DNA of 64,000 nucleotides from Leptospira stimsonii (GCF_003545875.1 NZ_QHCS01000008.1:62001-126000); one strand, 5' to 3'; counted from the first letter of the stretch, positions 1 to 16,435 are shown. The notes: generated from the sequence alone by a model not told the origin. Program-made: numbers and translations.

Positions 1-206
1 TGATTCTTGGAAATTTTTTTCCCAATCTTAGAATTTCGAATAAAATAAGAATCGGAAAGATCACTGACTTCTCCTTGAACTCCGGGGCCATCTTTGAGAA
101 GGAGAATTCCGGATCTAAAGGAAGAATGTTGAAGGCCTTCCGCGGAAATCGGAATCGAAAATGAGATCAGGATTGCGGTGATCCAAATCGCAAATTTCAA
201 AACCAT
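1..206 (-). CDS. Secreted protein of unknown function (3' end outside window)
   Basis: The reading frame opens with ATG at 206 and runs off the left edge without a stop. About 68 residues are visible. They begin with a signal peptide (MVLKFAIWITAILISFSIP) and a likely cleavage site near ISAEG, so the product is probably periplasmic or outer-membrane associated. The start overlaps the last 10 bases of the upstream gene at 197-532 in a different frame, which suggests translational coupling. I do not recognise the mature part. Confidence 0.6.
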   Translation of the reverse strand, partial: MVLKFAIWITAILISFSIPISAEGLQHSSFRSGILLLKDGPGVQGEVSDLSDSYFIRNSKIGKKISKN

Positions 207-532
207 CGGACGGCCTCCGCATCCACCTTGGTTTCCAAGATCGCGTTCCCTCTTTTCTCTTTAAAAAGAATCCAGGATTTTCCGTCGCTTGTTCGAACTT
301 GGTACGAGAGAAAACGAATCTTTCTTCCTTTTAAAAATTCGGGCGGATGAGGGAGAATTTCCGCCGAAGAAATCCACTCTTTTGAGAGTTCGTTCTTGGG
401 GAGGGAATTCGCCTCCGCTTCCTTTTCGATGGAATGATTGGGGGCCCGCGGGATTTTTTTAAAAACAAAGAAGAGATTTAATGTGATGGAAAGAAGGAGA
501 AACGTTAGGAGAAATGTCTCATATTTATTCAT
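197..532 (-). CDS. Small hypothetical protein with N-terminal membrane anchor
   Basis: It encodes about 111 residues from the ATG at 532; an in-frame ATG at 550 would add six. An N-terminal hydrophobic segment (ETFLLTFLLLSITLNLFFVF) is followed by a basic stretch and a soluble C-terminal part, as in a single-pass membrane protein facing the periplasm. The end overlaps the start of the next gene by 10 bases, so the pair is probably co-transcribed. Neither start has a strong ribosome site. I do not recognise a family. Confidence 0.55.
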   Translation of the reverse strand: MNKYETFLLTFLLLSITLNLFFVFKKIPRAPNHSIEKEAEANSLPKNELSKEWISSAEILPHPPEFLKGRKIRFLSYQVRTSDGKSWILFKEKRGNAILETKVDAEAVRWF

Positions 533-550
533 TTTAGAAGAATATGCCAT

Positions 551-1019
551 AAATATGAATTATATATATCAAATAAGTCAATATTAGATAAGTATTACAT
601 TAAAAAAAGAATATTTTTCACATTACTTTCAAAAATTACGTTATGCGGCATTATGTTTGTTTTATAAACTAAGTAGAAGGATGGGAAAATTTGTTTTTAA
701 AGAATTCGCAATGGAACGCTTTTGAGTTCGCAGAAACGTTCTTGATTTTTCCGACAAAGGATTTCGTCGAAAAAGCTCTTGAAAAAGAACTTAAAGTCCG
801 TTGCGTTTAGAATTACACCGGAGCTGAATTGAAAATTGTCTTTGGTTCATTTTGTTAAGCGAAGTCGTGTTCGTCGATTTTTCTGATCGATCCGTTCGCT
901 TTTTTTAAGGATGAAATTTGAATGGTTCCATCCGTTCGATTTCCGATAGAAATAAATTCTTTATTGAGAATTCGATTTCGAAAGTGTTGGGTCGTCATCT
1001 GAGGCGGTTGGATCTTTGA
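551..1019. other. Intergenic region without recognisable gene
   Basis: This AT-rich stretch separates two minus-strand units. An open frame at about 691-810 (plus) reads as about 40 plausible residues ending in a stop, but it has no clear start or ribosome site and may be a gene remnant. No terminator hairpin or repeat was found. Confidence 0.4.
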
Positions 1020-1964
1020 TCATTTTTCTCCCTCCGATCTTCTCCAAAAGGCCGCCAAAATACTTCCGATGAGCGAATGCACCAAGCTGGAAATCGCGGC
1101 TGGGATGGCGACTAACGGATCCGGAAAATTATTCCGGGAAAGAACAACTCCGAGTCCGGAATTTTGCATTCCGACTTCGATGGAAATCGTTCTCGCCGTT
1201 TTTCGATTTCGGATTAATAACCAAGAAAGAACGTAACCAAAGAAGAATCCAGAGGCGTGCAAGCTCACAACGCCCAGAATCAAAATCCCTGCCGATTGGA
1301 TAATCTTTTCTCTTCCCGCTCCCAAGATCGATGACACGATCATCGTGATCAGGATCACAGCAATCAAAGGAGATACGGTTTGCATCCCTTTGGCGAGCTT
1401 GGGTAGATAAGAATTCAATAATACTCCCAGCGCTACGGGAAGGATCACCACTTGAAACGTATCAAAGAACAATCCCCCCGCGGATGCTTGTACGCCCTGC
1501 CCGATCAAGAGCAAGGTAAGAATGGGAGTCATAAAAACGGAAAGAATCGTGGAAGACGCAGTCATCGAAACCGAAAGCGCCAAGTCCCCTTTTGCGAGAT
1601 ACGTGATCACGTTAGACGCCACACCACCCGGGCAACAGGAGACGACAATGAGTCCGGTCGCGAGCGGAGTCGGCAGATCCAAAAGAATTCCGATTCCCCA
1701 GCCGGAAAGGGGCATCACTGTGTATTGTAAGATCACTCCCGCAAGAACCGGAATCGGCGTTTTGAAAACGTCTTTGAAGTCCTGCGGTAAAAGTGTGATT
1801 CCCATTCCGAGCATCGTCACACCTAGACCGTAAGTGATCCAAGGTCCGGTGAACCAAGTAAACCACTGCGGATAAAAAAAGGAAAGAATCGAACCCGTTA
1901 GTACCCAGACCGGAAATAAAAGAGTTCCGATCTCGCTCATTCTTTGAAATTTGTTTGTCGCCAA
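1020..1964 (-). CDS. Bile acid:sodium symporter family (BASS) transporter
   Basis: This 314-residue integral membrane protein of the BASS/SBF family probably carries an organic anion with sodium across the inner membrane. About nine or ten hydrophobic helices are visible. Two family signatures lie in the discontinuous helices: CCPGGVASNV near residue 110, and EVGMQNSGLGVVL near residue 263, which in the family bind sodium and substrate. Length is normal. The first codon used is TTG with an AAGGAAG site 11 bases upstream; an ATG eight codons later (1940) is an alternative start. It stands alone, so the substrate cannot be inferred. Confidence 0.88.
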   Translation of the reverse strand: MATNKFQRMSEIGTLLFPVWVLTGSILSFFYPQWFTWFTGPWITYGLGVTMLGMGITLLPQDFKDVFKTPIPVLAGVILQYTVMPLSGWGIGILLDLPTPLATGLIVVSCCPGGVASNVITYLAKGDLALSVSMTASSTILSVFMTPILTLLLIGQGVQASAGGLFFDTFQVVILPVALGVLLNSYLPKLAKGMQTVSPLIAVILITMIVSSILGAGREKIIQSAGILILGVVSLHASGFFFGYVLSWLLIRNRKTARTISIEVGMQNSGLGVVLSRNNFPDPLVAIPAAISSLVHSLIGSILAAFWRRSEGEK

Positions 1965-2686
1965 TGGATTTTTAACTTCCTTTGAACCGTTTTTACCGTT
2001 TTTTCTGATCTTCGAATTTGAAAGAAAAAGTTTCTTTGATTCTTTATCTAAGAATCGGAAGAATATAATATATTTTTTTGTAATAGCTCCTACGATTCCT
2101 CCTCGAAAGGTTCGAGTTTTCTAAAGAATCGTCTTTTGGTCTTTTCCAACTAGGAAGCCCGAATCCGTAGCTTTTTACCTTGAGATTTTATCAACGCGTC
2201 TATGCGAAAAAATTCGTAGGAACTCCTCGCCTGCTTTAAGAATTCCGGAAGTTTCTCTTCGAGGTTTTGACTAACGTTCTATCTTGTTCTTCCATGCACG
2301 ATTTTTCGTAATAGCTCCTACAATTTCCGGGAGACAGTCCTTTGAAATGGTTCGAAAATTCTCAAACGAACGTTTTTCTTTCCATCTTTTCTCTGAAAAG
2401 TTCTCGATGAATCGTTCCACGAGCCGCTCCTTTCGAACTTGTCTCTCAAACCTCGAAGAGAATCTTCAAAGAAAGGAAATGGAATAGAGGAGCTCCTACA
2501 AAATCCATCGAAGCGAGCCGTTTCTCACGTTCCGGCCGATTCTTCCTTGCGAGATTTTGTAAGAGTTCCCACAACCTTCCTTTCGAAAAAAAAACGCCGA
2601 CTCACAATACGGAATCCGAATTCCTCAGAAGATCTTCGTAAGAGTTCCCACTTTTCGAAACTCGAAAAAACGTTCCGTTCTTGCCT
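1965..2686. other. Repeat-containing non-coding region
   Basis: About 720 bases with no convincing gene. It holds six copies of the 14-bp oriented repeat described separately. Short open frames here have no ribosome site and their translations look like non-coding sequence. Confidence 0.6.
2080..2651 (+). repeat. Cluster A of the GTAAGAGCTCCTAC repeat family (six copies)
   Basis: Copies lie at 2080-2093 (GTAATAGCTCCTAC), 2216-2229 (the opposite orientation fits best), 2308-2321, 2486-2499 (AGAGGAGCTCCTAC), 2559-2572 and 2638-2651 (both GTAAGAGTTCCCAC). Each is an imperfect palindrome, usually preceded by a run of T and often followed by AAT or AA. Spacing is about 70-180 bases. Confidence 0.7.
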
Positions 2687-3841
2687 TTAGGAAAAATTAG
2701 CGATCAATTCTACAACTCGATCCAGTTGATCTTTTCGATTGTAGATATGCGGGGAAAAACGAACCTTCCCGAGACGCAGGGCGCACATCACACCATTCTT
2801 CTTGAGATAGGAAACAAGGTCCTCCATCGAAATTCCTTCCTTATATCCGACTACGATTCCGGTTCTGTAATCCGGAAAATGATCGAGTTCCATCTGGAAT
2901 CCGATTCCTTTCATTCCTTCCGAAAGATAATCCGCGAGTTCGTAGATTCTTTCCATCACCGTGTGAAAGCCGATTTTCTGAAGCCTCTCAAGCGTGGATT
3001 GAAAGTAAACCCAGTCCAAAAAATTCCCGCTGGAGATTTCATAACGATCCGCTCCGGGTTTGAGTTCCGCTCGATACGGCAGATAAACTTCGTCGTTGAC
3101 GACGGACCCGGTTCCCTTGAACGGAAACGCAAGCGTGTCGATCTTATCTTGTTGGATGTACAACATCCCGAGTCCTAACGGACCAAGAAGCCATTTCCAG
3201 GCGGGAAACGCGATGTATTTCAGTTTCATCTTTCTTACGTCGATCGGAACGAGGCCAACGCCCTGCGCTCCGTCGAGAACGAAGTCGATTCCTTTCGAAT
3301 CCAAGAAGTTTCCGATTTCCTCCAAAGGAAACGGCATTCCCGTACACCAGTGAACCGCAGAAAGAGAAACGATCTTCGTATGAGAAGAAACCGCCGCTTT
3401 GAGGTTGTCCAGAAATTGATCCGGAGTATTTGCCATCGGAATGGTCCCGATGTTTACTCCTTTTTCTTTCCAGTGTTCCCAAGGATAGATATTGCTCGGA
3501 TATTCGTTTTCTAAAAGAAGAATTTCATCTCCTGCCTTGAGACGAAATCCGAGCGAAAGAAAGTTCATTCCTTCGTTCGTGTTGTGTATAACGCAAAGTT
3601 CTTCCGGATCACAGTGGATCAGTCCGGCCACGATCTTTCGAATCGAATGTTTTACGTTTCCGTATTTTCGAACATCGGTCAATACGCCTTTTTTGGCGTA
3701 ACCTTCCAAATATTCTTGAACCGTCTGAATCGTCTCTGAATTGCAAGGAGTGGTTCCGCAATTGTTCAACCAGATCATTTCCTGATTCACAGGATAAAGA
3801 TCTTGGATTTCCTTCCAATCTGTAATCGCGGCGGACTGCAT
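2687..3841 (-). CDS. Class V aminotransferase-like PLP enzyme
   Basis: This 384-residue protein has the fold-type I PLP architecture of cysteine desulfurases and isopenicillin-N epimerase-like enzymes. Visible family positions are His164 (SAVHWCTG, ring stacking), Asp190 and Gln193 (VLDGAQGVG, contacts to the cofactor), and Lys216 in PAWKWLLGPLG as the probable Schiff-base lysine. I see no Cys-bearing active loop of a typical IscS/SufS, so the epimerase-like or lyase-like branch fits better than iron-sulfur assembly. The gene begins 9 bases after the stop of the ferritin-like gene, so the two probably form an operon. The substrate is unknown. Confidence 0.85.
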   Translation of the reverse strand: MQSAAITDWKEIQDLYPVNQEMIWLNNCGTTPCNSETIQTVQEYLEGYAKKGVLTDVRKYGNVKHSIRKIVAGLIHCDPEELCVIHNTNEGMNFLSLGFRLKAGDEILLLENEYPSNIYPWEHWKEKGVNIGTIPMANTPDQFLDNLKAAVSSHTKIVSLSAVHWCTGMPFPLEEIGNFLDSKGIDFVLDGAQGVGLVPIDVRKMKLKYIAFPAWKWLLGPLGLGMLYIQQDKIDTLAFPFKGTGSVVNDEVYLPYRAELKPGADRYEISSGNFLDWVYFQSTLERLQKIGFHTVMERIYELADYLSEGMKGIGFQMELDHFPDYRTGIVVGYKEGISMEDLVSYLKKNGVMCALRLGKVRFSPHIYNRKDQLDRVVELIANFS

Positions 3842-3850
3842 TCTTATCGT

Positions 3851-4705
<855 letters not shown>

Positions 4706-4767
4706 AATAAAGATTCTCCCGATATCTTTGCTATCTTAGTTATGTTACAGACTGAATCAATAATTAT

Positions 4768-5394
4768 TTAATTTTCTTCCACGGATTCATAGATCAGAAA
4801 TTGCGCCGCATAATATGTAAGCATAATCCAAACTCCAATCCAAGGAATCGGAAGCGACAAGAACTTTCCCATTGCAATCAAGCTGTCCGAACCGATGAAG
4901 ATCAAAGAGCCGAAGAAGGATTTCCAATATTCGGGCTTTGGACATTCTCTAGAGGAAGCCCTCCAACCCATCACGCAGATCGCGCCGACATAGACCGCGA
5001 CCGGCACGTATAAGGCCCCATTCATTCCGGGAAGAATCCAAGTGTAGAATATAATTCCGAATATAAGATAAGGAATCAACCGTACGATGTGTACCGGATT
5101 TCCGACCGAAAATCCAATCGAATACAAAACTTGTGCGACGAGGAAGGAGCCGAGTCCGAAAACAAAGTAGTTTCCGGGAAGAGCCAAGAACGTATCCCCA
5201 AAAAGCGAGAAGATCAAACCGATGAAGATGTATTTTCCGGAGCGATCTTTCCAGTTTCCTTCGAAGAGAGAGAAAAAAATTAAGATAAGAATCGGAACAA
5301 TTTTTGTTCCCAGCTTGAGTGCGATTTCTCCCGGCGCAAAGTAGATTGCGAGCAAGTGTGCGAGGGAAGCAACGGAGAATAACAGTAAAATCAT
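4768..5394 (-). CDS. YhhN/TMEM86 family membrane protein (lysoplasmalogenase-like)
   Basis: It encodes about 208 residues with seven or eight hydrophobic helices. Family signatures include GLIFSLFGDTFLAL and SLIFIGSDSLIA, whose acidic residues are conserved in YhhN/TMEM86 proteins that hydrolyse the vinyl ether of lysoplasmalogens. Biochemistry here is inferred only. I chose the ATG at 5394 because an AGAAGG site lies 5 bases upstream. The longer frame to 5490 would overlap the start and ribosome site of the divergent terC gene. That leaves an 87-base divergent promoter region between the two genes. Confidence 0.82.
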   Translation of the reverse strand: MILLLFSVASLAHLLAIYFAPGEIALKLGTKIVPILILIFFSLFEGNWKDRSGKYIFIGLIFSLFGDTFLALPGNYFVFGLGSFLVAQVLYSIGFSVGNPVHIVRLIPYLIFGIIFYTWILPGMNGALYVPVAVYVGAICVMGWRASSRECPKPEYWKSFFGSLIFIGSDSLIAMGKFLSLPIPWIGVWIMLTYYAAQFLIYESVEEN

Positions 5395-5481
5395 CTGAAC
5401 CTTCTTCTTGGGAATTGGGATTGTAATTTTGTACAGAGCCTGGATTCTGTCATCCAGAATCGGGAAAAACATGAGGGATAA

Positions 5482-6474
5482 ATGAACCAAGTAAACTCCG
5501 GAGAATTGACGCTGATTGGAATCTTTACGGTGGTTTTAGGACTTCTCATCTATCTCGATCTCTTTGTCCTCAACAAACGAGCCCATAAAATTCCTCTCCG
5601 AGAATCGGTTTATTGGTCACTTTTCTGGTTCAGTCTCGCGATTTCGTTTAGCATTCTGATCTACGTTATGGATCACGGCCCGAACGATCCCGACGCAGGA
5701 AAAACAAAATCCCTCGAATTCATCACCGGTTATCTTTTGGAATACTCTCTTTCCGTGGACAACCTCTTCGTCTTCATCATGGTCTTTCAGAAGTTCCGGA
5801 TCACTCCTCAGTATCAACCTCTGATTTTAAAATGGGGAATCATCGGAGCCTTGATCTTCCGAGCGTTTATGATCTTTGTCGGAGCGGAACTCATTACGCT
5901 ATTCAGTTGGATTCTCTATCTTTTCGGAATTCTTCTTCTCTATACCGCGGCAAAGATGTATGTTCATAAGGAAGAAGAGGAAGACTTTCATCCGGAATCT
6001 TCTCCGATCATCAAGTTTGCGAAGAAGTTTCTTCCGATGACGCACGCGCATCACCCGGAAAAGTTCGTGGTCAAGGAACACGGAAACTATCTTTTTACTT
6101 CCACCTTCATCACGTTGCTCGTCGTCGAGTTCAGCGATATCATGTTCGCGTTGGATTCGATCCCGGCGATCTTTTCAATCACGACCGACGCGTTTATCGT
6201 TTATACTTCGAATATCTTTGCGATCCTAGGACTTCGTTCCCTTTACTTTATGCTTTCGGGCGTGATGGAACTATTTGTCTTTCTCAAAATAGGAGTGAGT
6301 GTCTTGCTCGCCTTCGTGGGAGTAAAACTTCTTCTTCCTCTTTTTTCACCTTACGTTTTCGGATACGAGGTTCATATCCCGATCCTTGTCTCCTTAGGAG
6401 TGATCGTAGGAACTCTTACACTTTCGATTTTAGCGTCCGTTCCGCATTATCTCAAAACCAAAAATGGAAATTGA
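5482..6474 (+). CDS. terC: TerC/Alx family integral membrane protein
   Basis: This 330-residue multi-helix inner-membrane protein matches the TerC family in length and motifs. Two acidic membrane signatures are visible: LEYSLSVDNLFVF near residue 88 and EFSDIMFALDSIPAIF near residue 214, each with Asp residues thought to coordinate metal. Relatives are linked to tellurite resistance and to manganese homeostasis (Alx, MntP-like roles). A GAGGGATAA ribosome site precedes the ATG. It diverges from the YhhN gene and is followed after 89 bases by mutA. No riboswitch could be recognised in the short leader. Confidence 0.9.
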   Translation: MNQVNSGELTLIGIFTVVLGLLIYLDLFVLNKRAHKIPLRESVYWSLFWFSLAISFSILIYVMDHGPNDPDAGKTKSLEFITGYLLEYSLSVDNLFVFIMVFQKFRITPQYQPLILKWGIIGALIFRAFMIFVGAELITLFSWILYLFGILLLYTAAKMYVHKEEEEDFHPESSPIIKFAKKFLPMTHAHHPEKFVVKEHGNYLFTSTFITLLVVEFSDIMFALDSIPAIFSITTDAFIVYTSNIFAILGLRSLYFMLSGVMELFVFLKIGVSVLLAFVGVKLLLPLFSPYVFGYEVHIPILVSLGVIVGTLTLSILASVPHYLKTKNGN

Positions 6475-6563
6475 GAACGGGTTTTTGACTTTACACCAGG
6501 GTTTTGCAAGGTTCCCTAGAAAGAGAACTTTGTAGGGCTTTTCAAAAAAGAGAAACATTCAAA

Positions 6564-10645
<4,082 letters not shown>

Positions 10646-10657
10646 GAAGAATCTTTT

Positions 10658-11707
10658 TTGAGCGGGTTAGAATCATCGGGAGTTTCTTCCGGCGGAGTCC
10701 GATCCACCGGAATCCGCAGAAAAGCCCTTCCTTCTGCGGAAGAATTCGTAAAAGGAATTCTTTCCGGAGATAAGATGATTCTTGCTCGTGCGATTACGCT
10801 CGTCGAAAGTTCACTCCCCGCTCACAAAGAACTCGCTGAAAAAATCATCGACGCTTGTCTTTCCCATTCCGGAAATTCTATCAGAATCGGAATCACAGGG
10901 ATTCCCGGAGTCGGGAAAAGTACGTTCATCGAAGCTTTCGGAATGCACGTGATCTCGCAGGGGAAAAAACTAGCGGTCCTGACGATCGATCCTTCAAGTC
11001 AGATTTCCGGAGGAAGTATTCTCGGAGATAAAACGAGAATGTTCGAGTTGTCCAAAAACCAATCCGCATTCATACGTCCTTCTCCTTCCGGAGATTCTTT
11101 GGGCGGGGTCGCAAGAAAAACCCGGGAGACGATCTATCTCTGTGAAGCCGCAGGCTTTGATACGATCTTTGTGGAAACCGTCGGAGTCGGACAATCCGAA
11201 ACGGCGGTGCATTCCATGGTGGATTTGTTTTTGCTTCTTTTGATCGCGGGTGCGGGTGACGAACTCCAAGGGATCAAAAGAGGAATTATGGAAATGGCGG
11301 ATCTTTTCGCCGTGACCAAAGCCGACGGGGAAAACAAAACCCGAGCCGAACTCACCCGCGTGGAAACACAATCCGCGATTCATTTTTTTCCTTCCAATGA
11401 GAACGGATGGACCCCGAAGGTGCTTTCCTGTTCGGCAGTGACCAAGGAAGGAATCTCGGAAATCTGGACACAAATATTAGAATATGAGAAAACTCTAAAG
11501 TCCAACGGATTTTTTGAAACCCGAAGAACCGATCAGGCGAAATATTGGCTGGAAGAAACCGTGTCCGAACATTTGATGGGAGACTTTTACGCCCGAATGA
11601 AGGACCTCTATCAGGATATGGAGGACAAGGTCAGTCAGCACAAGATCAGTTCCTTCCAGGCCGCGGAAAAATTAATTCAAGAATACAGAAAAAGAAATCA
11701 TAATTAG
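10658..11707 (+). CDS. meaB: MeaB-type GTPase, methylmalonyl-CoA mutase chaperone
   Basis: This 349-residue G3E-family P-loop GTPase (MeaB/ArgK/MMAA) protects and reloads methylmalonyl-CoA mutase with intact cofactor. Walker A is GIPGVGKST at 81-89. Further family signatures are DPSSQISGGSILGDKTRM, VETVGVGQSE and a TKAD-type base-recognition segment (VTKADGEN). The start is TTG with GGAAG 8 bases upstream; there is no ATG before residue 40, which lies too far into the conserved region. The spacing to mutB marks it as the third gene of the operon. An earlier label, arginine/ornithine transport ATPase (ArgK), is considered wrong for this family. Confidence 0.94.
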   Translation: MSGLESSGVSSGGVRSTGIRRKALPSAEEFVKGILSGDKMILARAITLVESSLPAHKELAEKIIDACLSHSGNSIRIGITGIPGVGKSTFIEAFGMHVISQGKKLAVLTIDPSSQISGGSILGDKTRMFELSKNQSAFIRPSPSGDSLGGVARKTRETIYLCEAAGFDTIFVETVGVGQSETAVHSMVDLFLLLLIAGAGDELQGIKRGIMEMADLFAVTKADGENKTRAELTRVETQSAIHFFPSNENGWTPKVLSCSAVTKEGISEIWTQILEYEKTLKSNGFFETRRTDQAKYWLEETVSEHLMGDFYARMKDLYQDMEDKVSQHKISSFQAAEKLIQEYRKRNHN

Positions 11708-12013
11708 CCTTTGCGGACCTTTCTTGCATCGGATTTGTTCCCCAAAAACTCCTCGAATCGTGTTTGAATTTTCTTTTTTCGAACCATATTTTTTCGAGAA
11801 ACGAAACTTTTTTTCTATGATCTTGTCATTCTTTCCTAAGAATGCAGATTACAATTATGGAAGGAAATCGGTTCGTAATTTTCGGTTGAGAATTTATTCT
11901 TGCTCCTATATCTGACAGATAGTATCTGGTAGATATATTATCCGATTGGAAGATTCCACAAAAAAACAGGTCTTTCAGAGGATGCTGAATTTACCCCGTT
12001 GCAGGCAGGTATC
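11708..12013. other. Intergenic region upstream of the TonB locus
   Basis: No gene is visible. The distal part contains two tandem palindromes (separate entry) about 80 bases before the first lipoprotein start, and the promoter of the TonB locus probably lies here. Confidence 0.5.
11909..11935. promoter_or_regulatory. Two tandem 13-bp palindromes, candidate operator
   Basis: TATCTGACAGATA (11909-11921, perfect 6-bp arms) is followed after one base by TATCTGGTAGATA (11923-11935, 5-bp arms). Centres are 14 bp apart, so a bound dimer pair would sit about 1.3 helical turns apart. The position just before the TonB locus suggests a repressor site. A Fur/PerR-type or TetR-type regulator could bind here; the sequence alone does not decide. 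Confidence 0.5.
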
Positions 12014-12394
12014 ATGAGATCGTTTCAGATTTTCGCTTTTATTCTTTGTTTATTCATCCTTACAAATTGCGCCACTTCCTCGGCGGGACTGGCGACCAGT
12101 AATATTCCCGTAGCGGATCGCAAATACAAGGTGATCGGTCCGGTGGAAGGCCACAAAAGTTGGAACACGTTCGATATGGCGATCGTAGGCATTCCGCTTT
12201 CGGAACCTCCGATCGACAAACTCGTCAATTCAATGTTAACGGAAAAAGAAGCGGATGCACTCATCAACATTCGGTATTGGACGGACAAATATATTCTTCT
12301 TTTTATTACCGTAAACAGACTCCATATCAACGCAGAAGCGATCAAATTCGAGGATCAACTCAATGATCAATCCGGTAAAAAGAGAACTAAATAA
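12014..12394 (+). CDS. Putative lipoprotein, first gene of TonB locus
   Basis: It encodes about 126 residues. The ATG at 12014 follows an AGGCAGG ribosome site and is preferred over an upstream TTG. A signal peptide leads to a lipobox LTNC with Cys19. The mature part contains alternating hydrophobic and polar segments (DMAIVGIPL, ADALINIRYWTD) and is not recognised. The DALINIRYW stretch resembles the SIVNIKVWH stretch of the next lipoprotein, so the two may share a fold. It overlaps the next gene by 32 bases. A periplasmic or outer-membrane accessory role in transport is inferred from context. Confidence 0.75.
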   Translation: MRSFQIFAFILCLFILTNCATSSAGLATSNIPVADRKYKVIGPVEGHKSWNTFDMAIVGIPLSEPPIDKLVNSMLTEKEADALINIRYWTDKYILLFITVNRLHINAEAIKFEDQLNDQSGKKRTK

Positions 12395-13007
12395 GAAGAT
12401 CATTCGTTTTTTCGGAAACGGCATCTTTTCCACTCTTCTTCTTGCCGCTCTTGCAAGTTGTATGGGAGCGACCCTTTTTTCTCCCGGCGGTCGAGTGCGT
12501 TCTCCGGGGATGTATGATTCGGCGACGATCATAAGAACTTCCGGTTACGACGTTTTGGAAGAATCCATCGGAGAATCCTCCACCTTTTTCGTATTCGGTA
12601 TGATCCCGATTACCAATCCCATCAGCATAGATTATGCGTTGAGCCAAGCGGTTCAAAAAGTTCCCGGCGGAAGAAGTATCGTAAACATCAAGGTTTGGCA
12701 CGAAACTCACGTTATGTTTCCTTTAGGCACGGTTTCCGTTTTGAAAGTCAAAGGAAGCGTGATCGGAAATCGGGAAGAAGCCGAAAAGCTAAAACTCGAA
12801 CAACAGAAGAAAGACGTAGAAGCCGGGAAGGATCCAGCGTCGATGAGAACGGACTCGGATCCCTCTTCTTCCGGAGGAATTTCCGTCGGAGCTAAGAAGT
12901 CTTCGGATTCTTCCCAAGATTCCGGAGGGATTTCCGTAGGAGGAAAAAAATCCTCAAACCCTCCTCAGGAATCGGGCGGAATTTCGGTCGGCGGTAAGAA
13001 GAATTAG
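12363..13007 (+). CDS. Putative lipoprotein with C-terminal triplicated motif
   Basis: This 214-residue protein has a signal peptide ending in lipobox LASC (Cys33). The mature domain at about 45-140 carries a segment (SIVNIKVWHETH) similar to one in the preceding lipoprotein. From about 167 the chain becomes low complexity and contains three near-identical units of the form GGISVG(A/G)KKS separated by Ser/Asp/Gln/Pro linkers. Such tails often bind a partner or the cell wall. GAGGA lies before the ATG, inside the upstream gene. It is part of the TonB locus; the function is unknown. Confidence 0.75.
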   Translation: MINPVKRELNKKIIRFFGNGIFSTLLLAALASCMGATLFSPGGRVRSPGMYDSATIIRTSGYDVLEESIGESSTFFVFGMIPITNPISIDYALSQAVQKVPGGRSIVNIKVWHETHVMFPLGTVSVLKVKGSVIGNREEAEKLKLEQQKKDVEAGKDPASMRTDSDPSSSGGISVGAKKSSDSSQDSGGISVGGKKSSNPPQESGGISVGGKKN

Positions 13008-13008
13008 T

Positions 13009-13377
13009 ATGTTAGAATATAATAAAAAACAAAAATTCAGAACATTCTTGACTGCATGTGTGATCGGCGCGATTTTATTCTTTCAAAATTGCGTTCGGCC
13101 TGAGGTGGTTCATCCAAACGATTCGCAAAGTCAAATCTATGCCGCCGCGAGTTATTTGGCCAACAAGTGTGGAACTCCGATCCCGGTCCCCTTTCCTATC
13201 ATCGTGGAGGACGTTCAACAAAAGAATTTGGATCTTTGTAGCATCGCGATCACCAGATCGGAATGCCCTTTTGTTTCTTATCCGTTCGCCTGTGTGTTAC
13301 TTTACGTGGACAAACCTCTCGATGATATTCCTTGGTATCTCAACTTTCAAGAGACGTTCGTTAAAACTAAATTATAG
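13009..13377 (+). CDS. Small putative lipoprotein of TonB locus
   Basis: This 122-residue protein has an N-terminal hydrophobic segment ending in FFQNC, giving lipid-modified Cys28 under the relaxed Leptospira lipobox. The mature part has four further cysteines (Cys54 in NKCGTP, then LCS, ECP and ACV), which could form two disulfides. It begins 2 bases after the preceding stop and ends 11 bases before the receptor gene, so it belongs to the same transcript. I do not recognise a family. Confidence 0.72.
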   Translation: MLEYNKKQKFRTFLTACVIGAILFFQNCVRPEVVHPNDSQSQIYAAASYLANKCGTPIPVPFPIIVEDVQQKNLDLCSIAITRSECPFVSYPFACVLLYVDKPLDDIPWYLNFQETFVKTKL

Positions 13378-13388
13378 AAAGGCAGATG

Positions 13389-15916
<2,528 letters not shown>

Positions 15917-15917
<1 letters not shown>

Positions 15918-16435
15918 TGAATCAGAAGAATCGATTATCGCATTGGAAAGAATCGATCGCGAATTTGATCGTGATTCTTTTTGTTTTGCATTGGGTTTGG
16001 AACTGTAACAACCTACCGAATGACGACGACAGTTTCAATCGTGACAACGAGAAGAGAGTGATTCTTCAATACTTACTCCTACCTCCTACGGATCCGATTC
16101 AATCCTGTGTTTCTTCTTTACAGGCGGCAAAGACTTGCCTTGACCAGGCACCCGATCTGCCCACCCCTCTTTCCGAAGCCGGAATCGTCACGTTGTTTAG
16201 CGGGAGTGCAACTCTCGGGACGTATCAGAATTATTGTACTTCTTTGGTGAACTCGGCGACATTCGTAAAATTTACGGCTCGAGCGAAGGCTTGTCTTATG
16301 GACTGCAATCGGTCTTATTGGACAAATCGAAATTCTGCGGGAACCTGTAACCAGAGCGGTCTGTCTCAGATAACGGGACTTTCCACAGGAACGTTTTCTT
16401 GTACAAAAACCTGCGTGAGCATTTCAGGCGAATAA
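15917..16435 (+). CDS. Cys-rich putative lipoprotein
   Basis: This 172-residue protein shares one base with the receptor stop (TGATG), implying coupled translation. A hydrophobic N-terminus ends at VWNC (Cys30), a weak lipobox. The mature part has at least eight more cysteines (for example SC near 63, YC, AC, DC and a C-terminal CTKTC), so a disulfide-stabilised extracytoplasmic fold or metal site is likely. Position directly after the receptor suggests a surface or periplasmic partner of the barrel. I do not recognise the family. Confidence 0.7.

Noticed and set aside
2080..2651. Repeat copies as rho-independent terminators
   Set aside because: The T-run precedes rather than follows the stem, several copies lie in tandem far from gene ends, and orientation ignores gene direction.
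2284..3178. Plus-strand open frames in and after the repeat region
   Set aside because: They lack ribosome sites, overlap repeat copies or the aminotransferase gene, and their translations show no structure.
4768..5490. Start of the YhhN gene at 5490
   Set aside because: It would overlap the start and ribosome site of the divergent terC gene; the ATG at 5394 has its own AGAAGG site.
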